Of a stretch of 64,000 nucleotides of DNA, positions 23,199 to 34,772 are shown piece after piece. Below the pieces are notes generated by a model. It was not told where the DNA came from and did not search any database. It saw only the letters and a program-made list of their open reading frames with translations. Positions within the stretch are counted from its first letter, which is position 1. Every line of letters begins with the position of its first letter. The translations under genes and the position numbers were made by a program. Origin of the DNA: Micromonospora phaseoli (GTDB lineage: Bacteria > Actinomycetota > Actinomycetes > Mycobacteriales > Micromonosporaceae); NCBI RefSeq assembly GCF_900109115.1, contig NZ_FNYV01000004.1, forward strand, positions 527,824 to 591,823, written 5' to 3'.

Positions 23199-26100
23199 AT
23201 GCGTCGCAACACAATGCTCATCGGAGTGATCGCGGGTCTGCTACTCGCGCTCGCGCTCGTCCATCCGGCATCGGCGGCTCCGGCCTTCCGGGCCCTGCTG
23301 TTCACCAAGACCACCGGCTACCGGCACGACTCGATCCCCGCGGGGATCTCGATGTTTCAACAGCAGGCGGTGAGCGACAACTTCGAGCTGGTGCACAGCG
23401 AGGACTCCGCCGTCTTCACCCCGGCCAACCTCGCCACCTTCGACGTCCTCATCATGTTCCAGACCTCGGGCATGGTGTGGACCTCGGCGGCCCAACGCCA
23501 GGCCGTGGAGGGCTTCCTGGCCAGCGGGAAGGGCATCGTCGCCATCCACAACGCCACGGACATGGGCATCGAGGCCGAGTACCCCTGGTGGGACCAGACC
23601 GTGAACGCCGGCGCTCACATGCCAGAGCACTCACCCGGTGTGCTGCCCGGCACCGCCATCGTCGCGGACCGGAAACACCCGTCGACGGCCAGCCTGCCGG
23701 ACCGCTGGAACCGCAGCGAGGAGTGGTACAACTTCGACAAGAACCCGCGCGGCGAGGTACACGTCCTGGTGACCGCCGACGAGCGCACGTACAACCCGGG
23801 CTCCCGGGCGATGGGCCCCGACCACCCGATCTCTTGGTGCCGTAACACCGGCGGCGGTCGGGTCTGGGCCACCGCTATGGGTCACGCGATCGCGTCCTAC
23901 AGCGAGACCCACTTCCGCAATCACGTCCTCGGCGGGGTGAAGTGGGCCGCCGGCAACCAGCCGGGCGACTGTGGCGGCACCGTCTGGGGCAACTTCGAGA
24001 AGCGGACCCTCGACAGCAATACCGTCGACCCGATGGCGCTGGCCGTGGCACCCGACGGCCGGGTGCTCTACGTCCAGCGTGGCGGCCAGGTCAAGATCTT
24101 CAAGCCGAGCACCAGCAGCACGGTCACCGCCGGCACGCTGAGCGTCTACACCGGAGGTGAGGACGGGCTCACCGGGCTGGCGCTCGACCCGAACTTCGCC
24201 AGCAACGGGTACGTCTACCTGTACCACTCACCGGCCAGCAGCTCGACCGACGTCAACCGGGTCTCCCGCTACACCCTCACCGGTGACACGTTGAACATGT
24301 CCAGCGGGGTCACCATCATCGACATCCCGGCGTACCGGGACCGGACGTACCCCGAGCCCGGCCACACCGGTGGGTACATCGACTTCGGGCCGGACGGCAA
24401 CCTCTACATCGGCACCGGCGACGACGTGGCACCGAACCTCGACCCCAACTGGCAGGGCTACGCCCCGCTGGACTGGCGCTCGGGCAAACACATGCTCGAC
24501 GCGGCGCGTACCGCCGGCAACACCAACGACCTACGCGGAAAGCTGCTGCGCGTCCGGCCCTCCGCCAGCGGCGGCTACACCATCCCGTCGGGCAACCTCT
24601 ACCCGCAGGGTACGGCGCAGACCCGGCCGGAGATCTACGCGATGGGCTTCCGCAACCCGTTCCGCTTCTCGATCGACCCGGCCAACGGCTGGGTCTACCT
24701 GGCCGACTACGGACCGGACCGGAACCCACCGACCACCAACCGGGGCCCTGAGGGTCTCGTCGAACTCAACGTGATCAAGGCGCCGGGCAACTACGGCTGG
24801 CCGTTCTGCCATGGCGACAACCAGCCGTACGCGCCGTACAACCCGGACACCGGCGTGGTCGGTGCCAAGTTCAACTGCGCCGCGCCGGTCAACAACTCGC
24901 CGAACAACACCGGCCTGACCAACCTCCGGCCGGTCGTCGCGCCCAACATGTGGTACGGCTACGGCAACTCGCAGACCTTCCCCGAACTCGGATCCGGCGG
25001 CTCCGGACCGATGGGTGGGCCGGTGTACCGCTACGACGCCGCGAACCCGTCCGCGACGAAGTTCCCGCCCTACTACGACGGCGTCCACTTCTTCTACGAG
25101 TGGTCGCGCAGCTACATCAAGGAGGTCCACTTCGACTCGGCCACCGCGGTCACCCGCACCAACCCGTTCCTGCCCACCAGCAGCTTCAACAAGCCGATGG
25201 ACCTCGAGTTCGGCCCGGACGGCTCGCTCTACCTGCTGGAGTGGGGCACCAACTTCGGTGGTGGCAACAGCGACTCGGGCCTGTACCGGATCGACTACGT
25301 CCAGGGCGGCCGGTCCCCGATCGCCAAGGCCACCGGCACCCCCACCAGCGGCAACGCCCCGCTGACCGTGCAGTTCTCCAGCGCGGGATCGATGGATCCC
25401 GACCCCGGTGACACGATCAGCTACCAGTGGACGTTCGGCGACGGCACCACCTCGACGGCGGCCAACCCGTCGAAGGTCTACACCAGCAACGGCAACTACA
25501 CGGCGCAGTTGAAGGTCACCGACAGCTCGGGCAAGACCGGCTTCGCCAACGTGCAGATCACCGTCGGCAACACCGCTCCGGTGGTCACCATCACCACGCC
25601 GGCCAACGGTGGCATGCTCACCTTCGGCGACCGGGTCTCGTACCAGATCACCGTCTCCGACCCGGGCGGCGCAGCGATCGACTGCAGCAAGGTCTTCCTC
25701 AACCCGGCCCTCGGGCACGACGACCACGCGCACGAGACCACGGACTACGCCGGCTGCTCCGGGACCATCCCCACCGACCTGCTCGGCGGGCACCCGGACG
25801 GCGCCAACCTGTTCTACGTGCTCAACGCGCGCTACACCGACAACGGTGGAGCGGGCGGCGCGGCCCCACTCACCGGCCGGGCCCAGGTGATCCTCCAGCC
25901 CAAGCACAAGCAGGCCGAGTACTACAGCAGCCAGTCCGGCACCCGGATCATCGACCAGGCCGGCGCCCAGAGCGGCAAGCGCGTCGGGGACATCTCCAAC
26001 AACGACTGGATCGCCTTCACCCCGATGAGCCTGTCCGGCATCAACACCGTGAGCTACCGGCTGTCGTCGCCCTCCGGCGGCGGATCGATCGAGCTGCGGG

Positions 26101-26750
26101 CCGGCTCGCCGACCGGCACGGTGCTGGCCACCACGCCGGTGCCGAGCACCGGCGGTTGGGACAACTACCAGTCCACACCGCCGGTGAACGTCACAGCCCT
26201 CGCCGGTACCCACACCCTGTACCTGGTCTTCAAGGGCAGCGGCAACAACTGGTTCGACCTCGACTCGCACACCTTCGGCGGCCCCGGAGTGGGCGTCGGT
26301 GACACCGGCGGCAGCGGTATCGCCGGCCGGACGTGGACGATCACCGCGCAACACAGCAACAAGCTGATGGACGTCAGCGGTGTGTCCACCGCCGACGGCG
26401 CACAGATCCACCAGTGGGCGGCCACCGGTGGCAACAACCAGAAGTGGCAGGCGGTCGACGCCGGCGGCGGTGCCGTGTACCTCAAGGCCGTGCACAGCGG
26501 CAAGTGCGCGGAGGTGATCGGCGGCTCCAGCACGCCGGGAGCCTTCCTCCAGCAGGCCACCTGCAACAACAGCAACCAGCAGAAGTTCACCGCCACGGCG
26601 ACCGGGACCTCCGGGGTGTACACGGTGCGGAGCGTGCCCAGCGGGCTCTGCCTGGACGTCAACACCGCCGCCACCACCGACGGCGCCCGGCTGTTGCAGT
26701 GGAACTGCCACGGGGCGACCAACCAGCAGTGGCGGTTCGCCCTGGCATGA
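23199..26750 (+). CDS. Secreted ThuA / PQQ-type sugar dehydrogenase / PKD / CBM6 / RICIN protein
   Basis: 1183 residues; Sec signal peptide cut near ASA (26). Residues 30-250 are a ThuA domain (ALLFTKTTGYRHDSIPAGI, DHPISWCRNTGGGRVWATAMGH). Residues 262-705 are a glucose/sorbosone-dehydrogenase beta-propeller: DPMALAVAPDGRVLY, EDGLTGLALDPNF, a HTGGYIDFGPDG segment with the usual catalytic His, NDLRGKLLRV and PEIYAMGFRNPFRF. PKD at about 706-790, an Ig-like segment, CBM6 at 903-1027 and RICIN at 1040-1183 (QIHQWAATGGNNQKW, LLQWNCHGATNQQW) follow. It has AGGAGA before the ATG. The protein probably binds a polysaccharide through CBM6 and RICIN and oxidises its sugars with PQQ outside the cell. 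The role of the fused ThuA part is inferred from links of ThuA to 3-keto-disaccharide metabolism. Confidence 0.9.
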   Translation: MRRNTMLIGVIAGLLLALALVHPASAAPAFRALLFTKTTGYRHDSIPAGISMFQQQAVSDNFELVHSEDSAVFTPANLATFDVLIMFQTSGMVWTSAAQRQAVEGFLASGKGIVAIHNATDMGIEAEYPWWDQTVNAGAHMPEHSPGVLPGTAIVADRKHPSTASLPDRWNRSEEWYNFDKNPRGEVHVLVTADERTYNPGSRAMGPDHPISWCRNTGGGRVWATAMGHAIASYSETHFRNHVLGGVKWAAGNQPGDCGGTVWGNFEKRTLDSNTVDPMALAVAPDGRVLYVQRGGQVKIFKPSTSSTVTAGTLSVYTGGEDGLTGLALDPNFASNGYVYLYHSPASSSTDVNRVSRYTLTGDTLNMSSGVTIIDIPAYRDRTYPEPGHTGGYIDFGPDGNLYIGTGDDVAPNLDPNWQGYAPLDWRSGKHMLDAARTAGNTNDLRGKLLRVRPSASGGYTIPSGNLYPQGTAQTRPEIYAMGFRNPFRFSIDPANGWVYLADYGPDRNPPTTNRGPEGLVELNVIKAPGNYGWPFCHGDNQPYAPYNPDTGVVGAKFNCAAPVNNSPNNTGLTNLRPVVAPNMWYGYGNSQTFPELGSGGSGPMGGPVYRYDAANPSATKFPPYYDGVHFFYEWSRSYIKEVHFDSATAVTRTNPFLPTSSFNKPMDLEFGPDGSLYLLEWGTNFGGGNSDSGLYRIDYVQGGRSPIAKATGTPTSGNAPLTVQFSSAGSMDPDPGDTISYQWTFGDGTTSTAANPSKVYTSNGNYTAQLKVTDSSGKTGFANVQITVGNTAPVVTITTPANGGMLTFGDRVSYQITVSDPGGAAIDCSKVFLNPALGHDDHAHETTDYAGCSGTIPTDLLGGHPDGANLFYVLNARYTDNGGAGGAAPLTGRAQVILQPKHKQAEYYSSQSGTRIIDQAGAQSGKRVGDISNNDWIAFTPMSLSGINTVSYRLSSPSGGGSIELRAGSPTGTVLATTPVPSTGGWDNYQSTPPVNVTALAGTHTLYLVFKGSGNNWFDLDSHTFGGPGVGVGDTGGSGIAGRTWTITAQHSNKLMDVSGVSTADGAQIHQWAATGGNNQKWQAVDAGGGAVYLKAVHSGKCAEVIGGSSTPGAFLQQATCNNSNQQKFTATATGTSGVYTVRSVPSGLCLDVNTAATTDGARLLQWNCHGATNQQWRFALA

Positions 26751-26832
26751 CACACCGCGTCTACCCCACCCGCGGTGCGGGCAGACGCCCGATTCGTCGA
26801 TGAGCCCCGGCGGCGCGGCAAGCCCATCGACA

Positions 26833-26872
26833 GGTGGCCTCCGACCGGCCGACCAGCCGGTCGGAGGCCACC
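26833..26872. terminator. Strong hairpin terminator
   Basis: A perfect 17-bp stem (GGTGGCCTCCGACCGGC and its complement) with a 6-base loop, 80 bases after the ThuA-PQQ stop and 98 bases before the next gene. The next gene therefore probably has its own promoter or depends on readthrough. Confidence 0.75.
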
Positions 26873-26970
26873 GGTAACCACCAACCCCACACCACCGCGG
26901 CACCCCCGCCACGACCCCGGCGCACCCTCGCCGGCCTGGCACCAGCAGTCAGGAAGGAACACACACCACC

Positions 26971-29820
26971 ATGTCTGTACTCCACACGACGTTCGGCCGG
27001 CGGATCTCGTCGGCCGGCTCCGCGCTGCTCATGGTGGCTGCCGCCGGTGCGATCGCCGTCGCCGGCAGCCCCACACCCGCCGCGGCCGTCATCAACGCCG
27101 CGGACTACCAACAGGTCACCCTGGCCAAGGGGCTCGCCGAGATGGGCGAGCCGATGAGCCTCGCGGTGCTGCCCGACCGCTCGGTGCTGCACACCGCCCG
27201 CAACGGCACGCTGCGGCGTACCGACGCGGCCGGCAACACCGCCGTGATCGGCACCCTCGCCGTCTACTCGCACGACGAGGACGGGCTCCAAGGCGTCGGG
27301 GTGGACCCGAACTTCACGTCCAACCGGCACATCTACCTCTACTACGCCCCGCCACTGAGCACACCCGGCGGGGACGCCCCGGGCACCGGCACCAACTGGT
27401 CCTCCTGGCAGGGCGTCAACCGGCTCTCGCGGTTCACCCTCAACTCCGACTGGAGCCTCAACCGGACCAGCGAGGTGACCATCCTCGACGTGGCGGCCGA
27501 CCGAGGCCAGTGTTGCCACGCCGGTGGGGACATCGACTTCGACGCCGCGGGCAACCTCTACCTGTCCACCGGCGACGACACCAACCCCTTCGAGTCGGCC
27601 GGGTACTCGCCGATCGACGAACGGACCAACCGCAACCCGGCGTACGACGCGCAGCGCAGCGCCGCCAACAGCAACGACCTGCGCGGCAAGATCCTCCGGA
27701 TCAAGGTCAACGCCAACGGGACGTACTCGATCCCGGCCGGCAACATGTTCGCCCCCGGCACGGCGCGGACCCGTCCGGAGATCTACGCGATGGGATTCCG
27801 CAACCCGTTCCGGATGAGCGTCGACAAGGCCACCGGAGTCGTCTACGTCGGTGACTACGGCCCGGACGCCGGGGTCACCAGCAACCGGGGACCAAGTGGG
27901 CAGGTCGAGTTCAACCGGGTCACCGGGCCCGGCTTCTACGGCTGGCCGTACTGCACCGGCACCAACACCAGCAGCGAGACCTACGCGGAGTGGGACTTCA
28001 GCAGCAACTCCGCCGGCCCCAGGTACAACTGCACCGGCGGCCCGACGAACAACTCGTTCCGCAACACCGGCCTGTCCACCCTGCCCGGGGCGAAACCGGC
28101 CTGGATCAGGTACGCGGGCGACGCCGGCAGCCCGTCGGAGTTCGGCGGCGGCTCCGAGTCACCGATGGCCGGGCCGGTCTACCGGTACGACCCGAACAAC
28201 CCCTCCACCACCAAGTTCCCGCAGTCGCTGCACGGGCAGTTCTTCGCCGGGGAGTTCGGCCGAGGCTGGATCAAGCCGATCCAGATCAACGCCGACGGAT
28301 CCCGGGGCGCCATCGACAACTTTCCCTGGGTCGGCAAGCAGGTCATGGACATGGCCTTCGGTCCGGACGGCGCGCTGTACGTGCTCGACTACGGCACCGG
28401 CTTCTACAACGGCGACGCCAACTCGGCGCTGTACCGCTTCGACTACGTCGGTCCCGCCGGCAACCGCGCGCCGACCGCCGTGGCCAGCGCCGACAAGACC
28501 TCCGGCCAGGCCCCGCTGACGGTGAACTTCTCCTCGGCCGGATCGTCGGACCCGGAGGGCGGGGCGCTGACCCACTCGTGGAACTTCGGCGACGGCACCA
28601 CCTCGACCGCGGCGAACCCGAGCAAGACGTACGCCACGAACGGCACCTACAACGTCACGCTCACCGTCCGGGACCCGCAGGGCGCCACCGGCACCGCCAA
28701 CGTGCAGATCGGCGTCGGCAACACCGCCCCGACGGTGACCATCACCAGCCCGGTCAACGGCACGCTCTTCTCCTACGGCGACACGGTGCCGTACACCATC
28801 ACCGTCAGCGACCCGGAGGACGCGGCGATCGACTGCGCCCGGGTCAAACTGACCTACGTGCTCGGCCACGACCAGCACGGCCACTCGATCACCTCGAAGA
28901 ACGGCTGCTCCGGCTCGATCACCATCCCGGTCGACGGTGAACACGACGACGCGGCGAACATCTTCGGCGTCTTCGACGCCGAGTACACCGACAACGGCGG
29001 GTTGACCACCCACAAGCAGCACACCCTCCAGCCACGCAAGCGGCAGGCGGAGCACTACAAGACCTCCTCCGGCGTCGCGACCTTCGGCAAGGCCACCGCC
29101 GAGGGCGGCACCACGGTCGGCAACATCGAGAACGGCGACTGGATCGCGTTCGAACCGTACCGGCTCGACAACGCCACCTCGTTCACCGCCCGCGTCTCCT
29201 CCGCCGGCTCCGGCGGCACCCTCCAGCTGCGGGCCGGCTCCCCCACCGGCACCGTGCTCGGCTCGGCGACGGTGCCGAACACCGGTGGCTGGGAGACCTT
29301 CACCACCGTCACCGGCAACCTGACCGGAGCGCCGGCCGGCACCACCACGCTCTACCTGACCTTCGCCGGCGGCACCGGTTTCCTCTACGACGTCGACACG
29401 TTCACCATCAACACCGGTACCACGACACCGCCGCCGACCGGGGTGGGGCGGATCCTCGGGCTCGGCGGCAAGTGCCTGACCGTGTCGAACGGCTCCAGCG
29501 CCGACGGCACCCAGATCCAGATCTCCACCTGCACCGGCGGCACCAACCAGCAGTGGACGGTGACCCCCAACAGCACCATCAAGGCCCTCAACAAGTGCCT
29601 GGACATCAACGGCAACTCCTCGGCCGACGGCACCAAGATCCAGTTGTGGACCTGCAACGGCGGGCCCAACCAGAACTGGTCGACACAGACCGACGGCTCG
29701 CTGCGCAACCCGCAGACCGCCAAGTGCCTGGACGTCTCCGGCAACAACTCCGCCGACGGCACCATCGTGCACCTGTGGAGCTGCAACGGCGGCGCCAACC
29801 AGAAGTGGACCCTGCCCTGA
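26971..29820 (+). CDS. Secreted PQQ-type sugar dehydrogenase with PKD, CBM6 and RICIN
   Basis: 949 residues; signal peptide ending near PAAA (about 39). Residues 45-495 are a glucose/sorbosone-dehydrogenase propeller with EDGLQGVGVDPNF, CCHAGGDIDFD (catalytic-type His beside an unusual vicinal Cys pair), NDLRGKILRIK, PEIYAMGFRNPFRM and GPDGALYVLDYG. A vicinal disulfide is typical of PQQ quinoproteins of other classes, so the Cys-Cys is notable. PKD at about 499-585, an Ig-like segment, CBM6 at 690-810 and RICIN at 826-949 follow. Unlike the gene before it, there is no ThuA domain. The 3' end is nearly identical in DNA to that of the next gene. Extracellular oxidation of a bound glycan is the likely role. 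Confidence 0.9.
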   Translation: MSVLHTTFGRRISSAGSALLMVAAAGAIAVAGSPTPAAAVINAADYQQVTLAKGLAEMGEPMSLAVLPDRSVLHTARNGTLRRTDAAGNTAVIGTLAVYSHDEDGLQGVGVDPNFTSNRHIYLYYAPPLSTPGGDAPGTGTNWSSWQGVNRLSRFTLNSDWSLNRTSEVTILDVAADRGQCCHAGGDIDFDAAGNLYLSTGDDTNPFESAGYSPIDERTNRNPAYDAQRSAANSNDLRGKILRIKVNANGTYSIPAGNMFAPGTARTRPEIYAMGFRNPFRMSVDKATGVVYVGDYGPDAGVTSNRGPSGQVEFNRVTGPGFYGWPYCTGTNTSSETYAEWDFSSNSAGPRYNCTGGPTNNSFRNTGLSTLPGAKPAWIRYAGDAGSPSEFGGGSESPMAGPVYRYDPNNPSTTKFPQSLHGQFFAGEFGRGWIKPIQINADGSRGAIDNFPWVGKQVMDMAFGPDGALYVLDYGTGFYNGDANSALYRFDYVGPAGNRAPTAVASADKTSGQAPLTVNFSSAGSSDPEGGALTHSWNFGDGTTSTAANPSKTYATNGTYNVTLTVRDPQGATGTANVQIGVGNTAPTVTITSPVNGTLFSYGDTVPYTITVSDPEDAAIDCARVKLTYVLGHDQHGHSITSKNGCSGSITIPVDGEHDDAANIFGVFDAEYTDNGGLTTHKQHTLQPRKRQAEHYKTSSGVATFGKATAEGGTTVGNIENGDWIAFEPYRLDNATSFTARVSSAGSGGTLQLRAGSPTGTVLGSATVPNTGGWETFTTVTGNLTGAPAGTTTLYLTFAGGTGFLYDVDTFTINTGTTTPPPTGVGRILGLGGKCLTVSNGSSADGTQIQISTCTGGTNQQWTVTPNSTIKALNKCLDINGNSSADGTKIQLWTCNGGPNQNWSTQTDGSLRNPQTAKCLDVSGNNSADGTIVHLWSCNGGANQKWTLP

Positions 29821-32028
<2,208 letters not shown>

Positions 32029-32045
32029 CCCGCTGAGAACACGGT

Positions 32046-32077
32046 CCCCTCGCCGTCGTGGTCACGGCGGCGAGGGG
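32046..32077. terminator. Hairpin terminator between convergent genes
   Basis: A 10-bp stem, CCCCTCGCCG / CGGCGAGGGG, with a 12-base loop, 17 bases after the DUF1080 gene stop and 75 bases before the convergent aldo/keto reductase stop. Confidence 0.65.
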
Positions 32078-32152
32078 CCGCGGTCCACTCCGGTGGGCGA
32101 ACCGCCGCCACCGCACCGGACGGGCCTGGTCGGGGCCGACGCCCGCGTTTCC

Positions 32153-33139
32153 CTATCCGGGCGGTGGCGCCGCGAGCAGCCGGGCCGCCGCCAGCGCGGC
32201 CCAGAGGCCGTCCGGCACGCCGGCCGACGACCGGCGCACGGCCTCGGCCGCCTGAGAGCCGTCGCGGACACCGACCACGGTCGAGACCACCGCCGGGTGC
32301 CGGCGGACGAAGGCGAGCGCCGCCTGCGGCAGGGTGGCGCCGTAGGTCTCACAGACCGCGGCGATCCGCCGCGCCCGCTCGATCAACTCCCCCGGGGCCT
32401 GCCGGTAGTCGTAGAGCGCGTCGGCCGGCGGCCGGTCCCGGGACAGCAGCCCCGAGTTGTAGACACCCGCGATCACCACGCCCACCCCACGACTCTCGGC
32501 AGCGGGCAGCAGGTCGTCGGCCGCGCCCTGTTCGAGCAGCGTGTACCGCCCGGCGCACATCACCACGTCGATGTCGGCCTCCGACACGAACCGAGCCAGC
32601 ATCGCCGACTGGTTCATGCCGGCACCGATGGCACCCACGACGCCCTGATCGCGCAGTTCGACCAGGGCGGGCACGGCCTCGTTCGCCGCCTGTGCCCAGT
32701 GGTCGTCCGGGTCGTGCAGGTAGACGATGTCGATTCGGTCCAGGCCCGTTCGATCGAGGCTCGCCTCGATCGAACGGCGGACACCATCACGGCTGAAGTC
32801 CCACACCCGCCGGTGGCTGGCGGGAACATCGAACCCGTCGGTATCCCGCAGGTGCGCGTCCTCCGGCGACGGCACCAGGAGCCGCCCGACCTTCGTGGAC
32901 ACCACGTACTCGTCGCGCGGCCGGTGCCGTAGCGCGGTCCCCAGCCGCCGCTCGGACAGCCCGAGCCCGTAGTGCGGCGCGGTGTCGAAATACCGGACAC
33001 CCGCCTCCCACGCGGTGTCGACCGCCGTGGCGAACTCCTCGTCGGTGGTCACCCGGTGCAGGTTGCCGCCCTGCGCCGCGCCAAAGCCCAGCTCGGTGAG
33101 GCGTACCGCCGGACGACGCGGCAGCGGTCGCGCCCTCAC
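32153..33139 (-). CDS. Aldo/keto reductase, probable aldose (L-fucose-type) 1-dehydrogenase
   Basis: 328 residues from GTG 33139, which overlaps the preceding stop (GTGA); a longer frame to 33268 is a shadow of the lactonase gene. AKR features: GVRYFDTAPHYGLGLSERRLG (catalytic Asp and Tyr), STKVGRLL (Lys), IDIVYLHDPDDHW (His), and VGAIGAGMNQSAML. This set of motifs is typical of D-threo-aldose 1-dehydrogenase / L-fucose dehydrogenase (EC 1.1.1.122 type). Beside a lactonase-like amidohydrolase, dehydratase-like enolase and SDR, it probably catalyses the first step: aldose to aldonolactone. Confidence 0.87.
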   Translation of the reverse strand: MRARPLPRRPAVRLTELGFGAAQGGNLHRVTTDEEFATAVDTAWEAGVRYFDTAPHYGLGLSERRLGTALRHRPRDEYVVSTKVGRLLVPSPEDAHLRDTDGFDVPASHRRVWDFSRDGVRRSIEASLDRTGLDRIDIVYLHDPDDHWAQAANEAVPALVELRDQGVVGAIGAGMNQSAMLARFVSEADIDVVMCAGRYTLLEQGAADDLLPAAESRGVGVVIAGVYNSGLLSRDRPPADALYDYRQAPGELIERARRIAAVCETYGATLPQAALAFVRRHPAVVSTVVGVRDGSQAAEAVRRSSAGVPDGLWAALAAARLLAAPPPG

Positions 33140-34014
33140 GACGCACCCAACCGGTAGACACGCCGCGCCGTCTGCCCCCAGATCGGCGCCCGGTCGGCCC
33201 GTTCGGGGCCGCCCAGCAACTCTGCCAGGACCTCGACCCACCGCAGGTACGAGGTGGCGAGCAGACACACCGGCCAGTCCGAACCGAACATCAGCCGGTC
33301 CGGCCCGAAGACGTCCAGCGCCTGGTCCACGGCCGGTCGCAGGTCATCCGGCGTCCATGGCGACCGCTGCACCTCGGTCACCAGGCCGGAGAGCTTCGCT
33401 GTCGTGTTGGGCGAGGCCGCCAGCCTGCGCAGGTCCCGGGTCCAGTCCGCCAGCTCCGGACGGCCCAGCGCGGGCTTGCCCAGATGGTCGAGGACGAACC
33501 GCACCTCGGGCAGCTCGCGCGTCAGGCGGCTGGCCATGGCTAGCTGGTGTTGACGGACCAGCAGGTCGAAGACGAGACCGGCGGCTCCCACCGCCACGAT
33601 CCCCCGGCGGACGTCCGGACGGTCCAGGTAGGCCGGGTCGGCCTCGCCCTGCACCAGGTGGCGGATCCCGACGAGCCGGTCTCCGCCCGGTGCCGCCCGC
33701 AGCCGGTCGATGCGGTCGGTGACGTCCCGGGCCGTCAGGTCCACCCAGCCGACAACCCCAAGGACGACGCTGTCCTCGGCCGCGACGCCCAGCAGGTCCA
33801 CGGTCTCCGCCGCCGAGGCGATGGACTGCACCACGACTGTGCCGGTGACGCCGGCGGCGCGGGCCAGCGGCGCGAGGTCGGCAGGGGTGAAGTCGGCGTC
33901 GATGGCCGCCATGGTCACCGGGTCGATCCACGGCTGCGGGTGCCGTGACCGCACCCACAGGTGGTGGTGCGCGTCGATGATCCCGCCCGGTCCGGGCATC
34001 TGCTCGCCCGTCAT
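33136..34014 (-). CDS. Amidohydrolase-2 family protein, probable sugar lactonase
   Basis: 292 residues from ATG 34014, overlapping the SDR stop (ATGA). The metal-dependent TIM-barrel motifs are IIDAHHHLW (residues about 12-20), IRHLVQGE, VRFVLDHLGKP and MFGSDWPVCLL. This subgroup includes L-fuconolactonase and L-rhamnono-lactonase, which open the lactone made by an aldose dehydrogenase. Gene order supports this. The frame continues open upstream, but that part is out of frame with the SDR gene and was discarded. Confidence 0.87.
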   Translation of the reverse strand: MTGEQMPGPGGIIDAHHHLWVRSRHPQPWIDPVTMAAIDADFTPADLAPLARAAGVTGTVVVQSIASAAETVDLLGVAAEDSVVLGVVGWVDLTARDVTDRIDRLRAAPGGDRLVGIRHLVQGEADPAYLDRPDVRRGIVAVGAAGLVFDLLVRQHQLAMASRLTRELPEVRFVLDHLGKPALGRPELADWTRDLRRLAASPNTTAKLSGLVTEVQRSPWTPDDLRPAVDQALDVFGPDRLMFGSDWPVCLLATSYLRWVEVLAELLGGPERADRAPIWGQTARRVYRLGAS

Positions 34015-34772
34015 CGGCCCAGCCAGCCGCCGTCGACGGGCAGCACGATCCCGTTGACGTAGTCCGACGCCGCCGACGCCAGGAACACCGTGGCACCGCC
34101 GAGGTCGTCGGCACGACCCCAACGGCCGGCCGGGATGCGGGTGACGATCGCCTGTGCCCGGTCGGGGTCGTCGCGTAGCGCCTGGGTGTTGTCGGTGGCT
34201 ATGTAGCCGGGCGCGATGGCGTTGACGTTCACCCCGTGGGCCGCCCACTCGTTGGCCAGCGCCCTGGTGAGACCGGCCACCCCCGACTTCGACGCGGCAT
34301 AGCCGGGGACGGTGATGCCACCCTGGAAGCTCAGCAGCGACGCGGTGAAGATCACCTTCCCCTGACCACGCTCGACCATGGTGCGACCGATTTCGCGGCT
34401 CAGCACGAACTGGCTGCTCAGGTTGACCTCGATCACGCGGTCCCACATCTCGTCGGAGTGCTCGGCGGCCGGGGCACGGGCGATCGTGCCGCCGTTGTTC
34501 ACCAGGATGTCGACGGGCCCGAGCGCGGTGATGTCGCGGGCCAACCGGTGCACGGCCGCCCGGTCCGCGAGATCCGCCCGCAGCGCGGTGAACCGGCGGC
34601 CGGCGGCCCGCACCCGGCGTTCCACCTCGCTGCCGTTCGATTCGAGTTGGGCGGAGACGCCGACGACGTCGGCGCCGGCCCCGGCCAGCGCCTCGGCCAT
34701 GGCCAGGCCGATGCCGCGCCGGGCACCGGTCACCACGGCGGTCCGTCCGGACAGGTCGAACATGCTCGTCAC
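34011..34772 (-). CDS. Short-chain dehydrogenase/reductase (SDR)
   Basis: 253 residues, GTG start at 34772 with GGAGG about 8 bases upstream; it overlaps the preceding stop (GTGA). Classical SDR motifs: TGARRGIG (residues about 16-23), NNGG, catalytic Ser in FTASLLSFQGG, YAASK (Tyr and Lys), and AIAPGYIATD. In non-phosphorylative deoxyhexose pathways an SDR oxidises 2-keto-3-deoxy-fuconate at C4; this is the most likely role here, inferred from the neighbours. Gluconate 5-dehydrogenase-like activity is an alternative. Confidence 0.88.
   Translation of the reverse strand: MTSMFDLSGRTAVVTGARRGIGLAMAEALAGAGADVVGVSAQLESNGSEVERRVRAAGRRFTALRADLADRAAVHRLARDITALGPVDILVNNGGTIARAPAAEHSDEMWDRVIEVNLSSQFVLSREIGRTMVERGQGKVIFTASLLSFQGGITVPGYAASKSGVAGLTRALANEWAAHGVNVNAIAPGYIATDNTQALRDDPDRAQAIVTRIPAGRWGRADDLGGATVFLASAASDYVNGIVLPVDGGWLGR

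Noticed and set aside
24531..26942. 803-codon open frame on the minus strand opposite the ThuA-PQQ gene
   Set aside because: High-GC codon bias keeps antisense frames open; the translation is Val/Gly/Arg-rich low complexity with no domain, while the plus strand has clear modular domains.
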